A DNA stretch of 11,476 nucleotides, from assembly GCA_005793645.1 (NCBI GenBank), contig SXRG01000069.1:1-11476 (forward strand), written 5' to 3'. Origin of the DNA: Burkholderiales bacterium (GTDB lineage Bacteria; Pseudomonadota; Gammaproteobacteria; Burkholderiales; Thiobacillaceae). The notes beneath the pieces were generated by a model that worked only from the letters and a program-made list of their open reading frames with translations, was not told the origin of the DNA and did no database searches. Positions 6,102-11,476 of the stretch are shown here, in pieces. Each line of letters begins with the position of its first letter. Position 1 is the first letter of the stretch. The translations under genes and the position numbers were made by a program.

Positions 6102-8297
6102 ATGGCGAACGCAATCTCTGCCAACGCGGCATTCTTCAATCAACTGAAGAAGTATTACACCCTTTATACGGGCGGTTTCATCGCCTTTGTTATCGCCCTG
6201 GCCATCTTTGAACAGATGGGGATGTCCAGCCAGATGCTCGGTTACATCTTCCTGGCCGCCACCATCGGCCTGTACGCCGGCATCGGTGTCATGTCCAAGA
6301 CTGCCGACGTATCGGAATACTATGTCGCCGGCCGCCGTGTGCCTGCCTTCTTCAACGGCATGGCCACGGGCGCGGACTGGATGTCCGCCGCGTCGTTTAT
6401 CGGCATGGCCGGCACGCTGTATGCCGCTGGCTATGACGGTTTGGCCTTCGTGATGGGTTGGACCGGTGGCTATGTGTTGGTGGCGTTGTTCCTGGCGCCC
6501 TACCTGCGCAAGTTCGGCCAGTTCACTATTCCTGACTTCCTTGGCGCCCGCTATGGCGGCCACTTGCCACGCACCATCGGCGTGATCGCTGCCATCATCT
6601 GCTCGTTCACCTATGTGATTGCGCAGATCTACGGCGTTGGCCTGATCACCAGCCGCTTCACCGGCCTCGAGTTCGAGATCGGCGTCTATGTCGGTCTGGC
6701 CGGCATCCTGGTGTGTTCCTTCCTCGGTGGCATGCGTGCGGTGACCTGGACCCAGGTCGCCCAGTACATCATCCTGATCATCGCCTACATGATCCCGGTG
6801 GTATGGCTGTCGGTGAACATCACCGGCAACCCCATCCCGCAAGTCGCCTATGGCCAGGCCCTGCAAAAGGTGACCGCCAAGGAAAAGGAGCTTAACGATC
6901 CGACCTCCGTCCTAGGCACCGCCGAAATGTCTGTGCGTGCCATCCACAAGGAGAAGGCCAAGGAATGGGGCGACAAGATCAAGACCCTGGATGATGCGGT
7001 CAAAGCCGGCAATGGCGCCGCTTTCCACGCTGAACAGAAGGGCAAGGTCGAACAGAAACTGGCCGATCTGAAGGCCGCGCCGACTCCGGATGCCAAGGCC
7101 ATCGTCGCCGCCGAGAAGGAACTCAAGGACTTCCCGGCTAACATCGACAAGCTGAAGGCCAAGTGGTCGGGTGCCGAGAAAGGCGCCAAGGCCAAGTCCG
7201 GTGCCATCGCAGCCCATGCCCAGCCATTCTCCGGCAAGGGCGCCGAGAAAAAGCTGATGAAGGAATCTGCCGACAAGGGCGAAACCCCGACGCCGGAAGC
7301 TGTCGCCAAGGCCAAGGCCGAGGACAAGAAGGCCTCCGACGACAAGCGCAACAACTTCATCGCCCTGGTGCTCTGCCTGATGGTGGGTACTGCCTCCCTG
7401 CCGCACATCCTGATGCGCTACTACACCACCCCCTCGGTGCGTGACGCGCGCAAATCGGTGTTCTGGTCGCTGTTCTTCATCTTCCTGCTGTACTTCACCG
7501 CGCCTGCCCTGGCAGTGCTGGCCAAGTACACGGTCTACCACGACCTGGTCGGTTCATCCTTCTCAGCGCTCCCCGCCTGGGTACAGAACTGGCAGGCAGT
7601 GGACTCGACCCTGATGAAGATCGTGGACATGAACAAGGACGGTCTGATCCAGTTGGCCGAAATCACCATCGGTACCGACCTGATCGTGCTGGCCACGCCG
7701 GAAATCGCCGGCCTGCCCTATGTGATCGCGGGCCTGGTGGCCGCCGGCGGTCTGGCGGCAGCGCTATCCACTGCGTACGGCCTGCTGCTGACCATCGCCA
7801 AAGCCTTGTCGCACGACGTGTACTACAAGATGATCGACCCGCACGCATCCACCGTGCGTCGCCTGACCGTTTCAAAAATGCTGCTCCTGGTAGTGGCTAT
7901 CCTGGCGGCCTATGTGACCTCGCTGAAACCGGGCGACATCCTGTTCCTGGTAGGCGCGGCATTCTCGCTGGCGGCGTCGGCCTTCTTCCCCGCCCTGGTC
8001 TTGGGCGTGTTCTGGAAGCGTGCCAACTATCTGGGCGCCGTTATCGGGATGTTGGCTGGTCTGGGCATGTGCATGTACTACATGTTCATGACCTACGACT
8101 TCTTCGGTGGCGTCGCAGCCAACGAGTGGTTCGCCATCAAGCCCATCTCCGCCGGCATCTTCGGTCTGCCTGCCGGCTTCCTGGGCGTGATCATCGGCTC
8201 TCTGATCTCCAAGGCGCCAAGCCAGGAAATCACGGATCTGGTTGACCATGTGCGCTACCCCAACTTGGAGAGCGATATCAACACCAACGCAGCCTGA
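6102..8297 (+). CDS. Sodium:solute symporter large subunit (VC_2705 type), copy 1
   Basis: A 731-residue SSS-family secondary transporter with the LeuT fold, expected to move a small carboxylate (acetate-like) with Na+ across the inner membrane; the substrate is inferred from family only. Landmarks: EYYVAGRRVPAFFNGMATGADWMS (about 69-92, the first core helix), GGMRAVTWTQVAQ before core helix 5, SLPHILMRYYTTPSVRDARKS (core helix 6 and the following cytoplasmic loop), and SHDVYY after core helix 8. Two features are odd. Residues about 242-416 form a very long Lys/Ala/Glu-rich hydrophilic loop between core helices 5 and 6, predicted periplasmic by analogy to vSGLT and about 84 residues longer than in the neighbouring paralogue. 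The helix-8 motif reads STAYG (Y559), with K567 further on, where the paralogue has STADG and Asn. Residues 509-520 match an EF-hand loop. GGAG at 6089-6092 serves as ribosome-binding site. Confidence 0.93.
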   Translation: MANAISANAAFFNQLKKYYTLYTGGFIAFVIALAIFEQMGMSSQMLGYIFLAATIGLYAGIGVMSKTADVSEYYVAGRRVPAFFNGMATGADWMSAASFIGMAGTLYAAGYDGLAFVMGWTGGYVLVALFLAPYLRKFGQFTIPDFLGARYGGHLPRTIGVIAAIICSFTYVIAQIYGVGLITSRFTGLEFEIGVYVGLAGILVCSFLGGMRAVTWTQVAQYIILIIAYMIPVVWLSVNITGNPIPQVAYGQALQKVTAKEKELNDPTSVLGTAEMSVRAIHKEKAKEWGDKIKTLDDAVKAGNGAAFHAEQKGKVEQKLADLKAAPTPDAKAIVAAEKELKDFPANIDKLKAKWSGAEKGAKAKSGAIAAHAQPFSGKGAEKKLMKESADKGETPTPEAVAKAKAEDKKASDDKRNNFIALVLCLMVGTASLPHILMRYYTTPSVRDARKSVFWSLFFIFLLYFTAPALAVLAKYTVYHDLVGSSFSALPAWVQNWQAVDSTLMKIVDMNKDGLIQLAEITIGTDLIVLATPEIAGLPYVIAGLVAAGGLAAALSTAYGLLLTIAKALSHDVYYKMIDPHASTVRRLTVSKMLLLVVAILAAYVTSLKPGDILFLVGAAFSLAASAFFPALVLGVFWKRANYLGAVIGMLAGLGMCMYYMFMTYDFFGGVAANEWFAIKPISAGIFGLPAGFLGVIIGSLISKAPSQEITDLVDHVRYPNLESDINTNAA

Positions 8298-8328
8298 TCT
8301 GCACAGTACGCCGCCTTAGGGTGGCTAC

Positions 8329-8358
8329 AAAAATGGCCCGCTTATGCGGGCCGTTTTT
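8329..8358. terminator. Bidirectional rho-independent terminator
   Basis: A 13-bp stem (one G-T pair) with loop TTAT: five A and TGGCCCGC on the left, GCGGGCCG and five T on the right. It closes the symporter operon on the plus strand and, because of the A-tract on the left, also the TPR gene that ends at 8371 on the minus strand. It is the only terminator-like hairpin between these convergent genes. Confidence 0.92.
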
Positions 8359-8370
8359 GTTTAGAAGACA

Positions 8371-8952
8371 TCAGGATGAGAGCAGAGGCAGCATGTCGGC
8401 GCGTTCAGCGTCCTGGATGAGGCGGCGAGCCGTCTTGGGATCATGGATGACGCAATGGCGAATGGCCTTTTCCACCGCATCTGGATGATGACTGTGGTAA
8501 TGCGCCATGCCCAGCGCATACCATGCCTCGCCATTCATAGGCTGCAACTCCGCCGCATGCGCCAAGGCAGCCGCCGCAGCCGGGTGATCTCCGGCCTGTG
8601 CATGAATCATGCCTATGCCATACCAGGCACGGTCGTGTTTTGGGTTTTCTTTGACCGCATGGTTAAACGCGACCATCGCGTCGGTGGCATGGCCCATCTG
8701 TTCGCGCACATAACCCAAGTTGAACCAGGTGTTCGCATCGTCGGGAACAATCGTTACCGCCTTTTCGAACCAGGGCGCAGCCTCTACCCAACGTTTCTTT
8801 TCGGACAATATCCAACCGATGCTGCGCGCTGCACGCGCATCCTCAGGATCGGCACGAAAACACGCTGCATATGCCGCCATGGCGCGGTCTGGCTGGCGAA
8901 GCCATTCAAACAGCAGGGCACGCAGGTTATAGCGAAGTTTGTCGTAGTTCAT
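8371..8952 (-). CDS. Tetratricopeptide repeat (TPR) protein
   Basis: A 193-residue protein composed mostly of TPR helices, a scaffold for protein-protein contacts. Repeats are visible at about 38-71, 72-105 (NTWFNLGYVREQMGHATDA), 106-139 (RAWYGIGMIHAQAGDHPAA) and 140-173 (EAWYALGMAHYHSHHPDAV), each with the W/G/Y/A pattern and a proline at the end; a degenerate one may cover 5-37. No signal peptide or membrane helix is seen, so it should be cytoplasmic. It lies between the two symporter units, convergent with copy 1 and divergent from the genes at 9034 onward. The start at 8952 is the first Met of the frame and has no clear ribosome-binding site; a later start is possible. The partner is unknown. 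Confidence 0.88.
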   Translation of the reverse strand: MNYDKLRYNLRALLFEWLRQPDRAMAAYAACFRADPEDARAARSIGWILSEKKRWVEAAPWFEKAVTIVPDDANTWFNLGYVREQMGHATDAMVAFNHAVKENPKHDRAWYGIGMIHAQAGDHPAAAAALAHAAELQPMNGEAWYALGMAHYHSHHPDAVEKAIRHCVIHDPKTARRLIQDAERADMLPLLSS

Positions 8953-9033
8953 GGCGCATAGGGTTATGAAATTGAAGGTCAGTCATTTTCAGGTGGTTAC
9001 GGGTAAAATGCTAGGCTGCTTAAGGAGTTTGAC

Positions 9034-9333
9034 ATGCCTTTCGAAATCCAACTGGTTTCCATTTTGCGTATCCTCGTCGAGGTCGCGGGCCTTGCCCTGC
9101 TCGGCCAGGGGTTGCTGGCACTGCTCGCCGGAAAATATCGTCACGACAATCTGGTCTATAAGCTGTTCCAGATCGTTACGGGCCCCGCAGTCAGGGCAGT
9201 GCGCGCCATCACGCCGCGTTTCATCCTCGATGCCCATATTCCGTTCCTGACATTCTTTCTGCTTTTCTGGCTCTGGCTGGGTCTGGCGGCGCTACGTCAG
9301 GCTCTATGTGCCATGCAAGGCCTAACCTGCTGA
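9034..9333 (+). CDS. Small two-helix membrane protein, possibly YggT-like
   Basis: A 99-residue protein with helices at about 7-32 and 68-90, joined by a basic amphipathic segment (about 34-66). The stretch VYKLFQIVTGPAVRAVR and then TPRFILDAHIPFLTFF recalls the PVLRPIRR...P...IDLSP pattern of YggT-type membrane proteins, but the match is by eye and weak. A clear AAGGAG (9022-9027) sits six bases before the ATG. The gene ends within a few bases of the second symporter, occupying the place the DUF4212 small subunit has in copy 1, and has a similar size and helix number. It may therefore be an accessory subunit of symporter 2; this is inference, as no DUF4212 motif is present. Confidence 0.75.
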   Translation: MPFEIQLVSILRILVEVAGLALLGQGLLALLAGKYRHDNLVYKLFQIVTGPAVRAVRAITPRFILDAHIPFLTFFLLFWLWLGLAALRQALCAMQGLTC

Positions 9334-9344
9334 ACGGCACGGGC

Positions 9345-11228
9345 ATGGGACGCGGTTATCTGCTTAACCTGTTCCGTTATTACAGCGTCTATACCGGCGC
9401 TTTCGTGATGTTCGTGCTTGCCCTAGCGGTGGCCGAGTACATGGGTATGCCTGAGCAATGGATTGGATGGACTTTCATGTCCGCCACTATCCTCCTTTAC
9501 GCCGGCATTGGCATCCTGACCCGCACCTCCGATGTCACTGAATACTATGTCGCTGGCCGGCGCGTTCCCGCGCTGTTCAATGGCATGGCGACGGGTGCCG
9601 ACTGGATGTCCGCCGCATCCTTCATCGGCATGGCGGGAACATTGTATGCCAAGGGATATGACGGGCTGGCGTTCATCATGGGCTGGACCGGCGGCTATGT
9701 GCTTGTGGCGCTGTTCTTAGCACCCTACCTGCGCAAGTTCGGTCAGTTCACCATCCCCGACTTCATCGGCGCCCGCTACGGCGGGCATACCGCCCGCACA
9801 CTGGCTGTGGCCGGAACGATTCTGGCCTCATTCACCTACGTTACGGCACAGATATACGGCGTCGGCATCATCACCAGCCGCTTCCTGGGCATCAGCTTCG
9901 AAATCGGTGTATTCGTCGGACTGGGCGGCATCCTGATCTGTTCCTTACTTGGCGGAATGCGCGCCGTGACCTGGACCCAGGTGGCGCAATACATCATTCT
10001 CATCACGGCATACCTCATCCCAGTGGTGTTCATCTCATACAAGGTCACCCATGTGCCGATCCCGCAGATAGCCTATGGCAGCATGATCGAGCAGATCACC
10101 CAGCGAGAGACGGAGCTGATGTCAGATCCCGCTCAGGCAGCCGTGCGTGCGATGTATGCACAACGGGCGCAGGCCCTCGCCCAGAAGATGGCTGTGGCAT
10201 CAGGCGATGAAAAGATCCAGCTGAAACGCGCCAAGGAATTTTCAGAGGACAAGGCGCGACCGCTTTCCCACCATACCGAGGCATTCCCTGCCGCCACAGA
10301 TGCCGGGCGCGATACAGCCCGGATCAATTTCATCGCCCTGACCATCTGCCTGATGGTGGGCACTGCCGCCTTGCCGCATATCCTGATGCGTTTTTACACC
10401 ACACCTTCGGTCAGAGAGGCGCGTCAATCCGTATTCTGGTCGCTGCTGTTCATATCCCTGCTCTATTTCACCGCGCCAGCCTATGCTGTATTTGCGAAAT
10501 ACGAAGTGTACGAGAACGTGATCGGTGCGCCCATCAACGAATTGCCGGCATGGATTACCTCTTGGGCCAAGGTAGGGCTGGTCGCCGTCGAGGACATCAA
10601 CGGTGACGGCATCCTGCAGCTGGCCGAGTTATGGCTAAACCCAGATGTCATCCTGCTCGCCACTCCTGAAATCGCCGGACTGCCCTATGTGGTAGCCGGA
10701 CTGGTGGCTGCCGGCGGTCTGGCGGCGGCACTGTCCACTGCAGACGGTTTGCTGCTCACCATCGCCAACGCGCTGTCACATGACGTTTATTATCAAATGA
10801 TCGACAGCAAGGCATCCAGTGCCCGTCGCATGGCCATCACCAAAAGCCTGCTGCTCCTGGTGGCATTGATTGCCGCCTATGTTGCCTCGCTCAAACCAGA
10901 CACCATCCTGTCCATGGTGGCGTGGGCATTCTCCATCGCCGCTTCATGCTTCTTTCCAGCGCTGGTGCTGGGCATATTTTGGAAGCGCGCCACCGCGCAG
11001 GGCGCCATCGCCGGCATGCTGACCGGCCTTGGCGTCACCTTGTTCTACCTGATCGGCCTCCGTTTCTTCGACATGGACAAGTGGTTTGGCATCCACGATG
11101 TCGCCGCAGGCATATTCGGCCTCCCGTTGGGTTTCATAGTGATTGTTGTGGTGAGTCTTCTCACCCCAACACCCGGCCGCGAGGTGCAGGCACTGGTCGA
11201 AAATGTGCGCTATCCGGCGCTGCGATGA
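9345..11228 (+). CDS. Sodium:solute symporter large subunit (VC_2705 type), copy 2
   Basis: A 627-residue paralogue of the symporter at 6102, alike along almost its whole length, including EYYVAGRRVPALFNGMATG, the GGMRAVTWTQVAQYI stretch, SHDVYYQMI and the C-terminal VENVRYP (VDHVRYP in copy 1). It should be an SSS-family Na+-coupled carboxylate transporter of the inner membrane. Here the helix-8 motif is STADGLLLTIANALSHD (D467, N475), the form I regard as normal for the family. The loop between core helices 5 and 6 is about 91 residues (236-326), far shorter than in copy 1. Residues 417-428 (DINGDGILQLAE) match an EF-hand loop. The start at 9345 is chosen because it follows the 99-aa gene's stop by 11 bases and leaves an N-terminus like that of copy 1. 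A start at 9306 (13 residues more, overlapping the upstream gene) cannot be excluded; neither has a good ribosome-binding site. No terminator is visible after the stop. Confidence 0.92.
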   Translation: MGRGYLLNLFRYYSVYTGAFVMFVLALAVAEYMGMPEQWIGWTFMSATILLYAGIGILTRTSDVTEYYVAGRRVPALFNGMATGADWMSAASFIGMAGTLYAKGYDGLAFIMGWTGGYVLVALFLAPYLRKFGQFTIPDFIGARYGGHTARTLAVAGTILASFTYVTAQIYGVGIITSRFLGISFEIGVFVGLGGILICSLLGGMRAVTWTQVAQYIILITAYLIPVVFISYKVTHVPIPQIAYGSMIEQITQRETELMSDPAQAAVRAMYAQRAQALAQKMAVASGDEKIQLKRAKEFSEDKARPLSHHTEAFPAATDAGRDTARINFIALTICLMVGTAALPHILMRFYTTPSVREARQSVFWSLLFISLLYFTAPAYAVFAKYEVYENVIGAPINELPAWITSWAKVGLVAVEDINGDGILQLAELWLNPDVILLATPEIAGLPYVVAGLVAAGGLAAALSTADGLLLTIANALSHDVYYQMIDSKASSARRMAITKSLLLLVALIAAYVASLKPDTILSMVAWAFSIAASCFFPALVLGIFWKRATAQGAIAGMLTGLGVTLFYLIGLRFFDMDKWFGIHDVAAGIFGLPLGFIVIVVVSLLTPTPGREVQALVENVRYPALR

Positions 11229-11259
11229 AAATAGGGGTCTGACCGATTTTAATTCCAAG

Positions 11260-11355
11260 GGGCAGCACAGCATCCGCATCAATGACCAATGGCGGGTTTG
11301 CTTTGTTTGGCATGAGGATGGCGCCCGCCAGGTCGAGGTCGTGGATTATCACTAG
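11260..11355 (+). pseudogene. 5'-truncated HigB-type toxin fragment
   Basis: The frame ending in TAG at 11353 encodes GQHSIRINDQWRVCFVWHE followed by DGARQVEVVDYH. This is the characteristic C-terminal third of HigB/RelE-superfamily mRNA interferases (about 92 residues when complete). Upstream the frame stays open into the symporter gene but shows no HigB-like residues beyond KGQH and no plausible start, so about 60 N-terminal residues appear to be missing. The remnant cannot contain the whole fold and is probably inactive. The stop codon overlaps the AGGAG that serves the antitoxin gene, the usual higBA spacing. Confidence 0.8.
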
Positions 11356-11364
11356 GAGCTAAAA

Positions 11365-11476
11365 ATGGCTGAACTGCTTGACGAGATTCACCCCGGAGAA
11401 ATCCTACTGGAGGACTTCATGAGGCCGATGGGCATTTCGGCCCGTCAGCTTGCGGCCGATATCGACGTATCGCCCA
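11365..11476 (+). CDS. higA: HigA-type antitoxin, N-terminal part
   Basis: The first 37 residues of an XRE-family helix-turn-helix protein, cut by the window edge. The start has AGGAG at 11354-11358. The sequence IHPGEILLEDFMRPMGISAR and then QLAADIDVSP is typical of HigA antitoxins, which neutralise HigB and repress the higBA promoter; the full protein is usually about 95-105 residues. Because its toxin partner is truncated here, this may be an orphan antitoxin, acting only as a repressor or on other toxins. Whether the rest of the gene is intact cannot be seen. Confidence 0.88.
   Translation, partial: MAELLDEIHPGEILLEDFMRPMGISARQLAADIDVSP

Noticed and set aside
6030..6866. Long minus-strand open frames across symporter 1 (also 6848-7408 and 6912-7541)
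   Set aside because: They are shadows of a GC-rich, strongly supported plus-strand gene; the proteins have no recognisable domains.
8953..9033. Sigma-70 promoter for the 99-aa gene (TAAAAT at 9004-9009)
   Set aside because: The only TTGA-like -35 is 26 bp away, too far; no convincing pair was seen, although a promoter must exist nearby.
10922..11242. Out-of-frame open frame at the end of symporter 2
   Set aside because: It overlaps a conserved symporter region in another frame and has no similarity to known proteins.
1..11476. CRISPR arrays, tRNA or rRNA genes, complete insertion sequences
   Set aside because: No spaced palindromic repeats, clover-leaf ends or transposase frames were found; the only tandem repeats are the coding AAAPA blocks.

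Overview
The window looks like a chromosomal stretch from a Gram-negative proteobacterium, most likely a betaproteobacterium. This is inferred from the GroEL C-terminus and its GGM-type tail, the QseC/TctE-type two-component pair, and the VC_2705-type sodium symporter module. I cannot name the genus from sequence alone.

Layout. (1) Bases 1-435 are the 3' end of groEL, closed by a strong terminator. (2) Bases 603-872 encode a small secreted protein made of two five-unit Ala/Pro blocks joined by a lysine-rich linker. A perfect CTTAAT-N5-CTTAAT direct repeat (PmrA/QseB-type box) lies in its promoter region, and the gene has its own terminator. (3) Bases 1032-5591 form a tight four-gene run: OmpR-family response regulator, sensor kinase (ATGA overlap), a cNMP-like/CBS/DUF294 nucleotidyltransferase-like protein, and a DnaQ-like DEDDh exonuclease (ATGA overlap). 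(4) After a 245-base gap with a plausible promoter and a second 11-bp-period direct repeat (TGTAAG-N5-TGTAAG) come the DUF4212 small subunit and the large subunit of a sodium:solute symporter, ending in a bidirectional terminator. (5) A TPR protein lies on the minus strand. Divergent from it are a 99-aa two-helix membrane protein and a second, paralogous symporter. (6) The right edge holds a 5'-truncated HigB-type toxin fragment and the start of a HigA-type antitoxin that runs off the window.

How the parts may work together. The symporter families suggest uptake of a small carboxylate such as acetate. The DUF294 protein and exonuclease often accompany these symporters (from memory), so the four-gene operon plus the first symporter pair reads as a sensing, control and transport unit. 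The two 11-bp-period direct repeats share a CTTA core (the second on the minus strand) and sit at the promoters of the secreted Ala/Pro/Lys protein and of the symporter pair. This makes the adjacent response regulator a candidate regulator of both; that link is inference.

The most unusual points are the two putative response-regulator boxes, the altered STAYG motif at the predicted Na2 site of symporter 1, its roughly 175-residue charged loop, EF-hand-like loops in both symporters, and a possible replacement small subunit for symporter 2.
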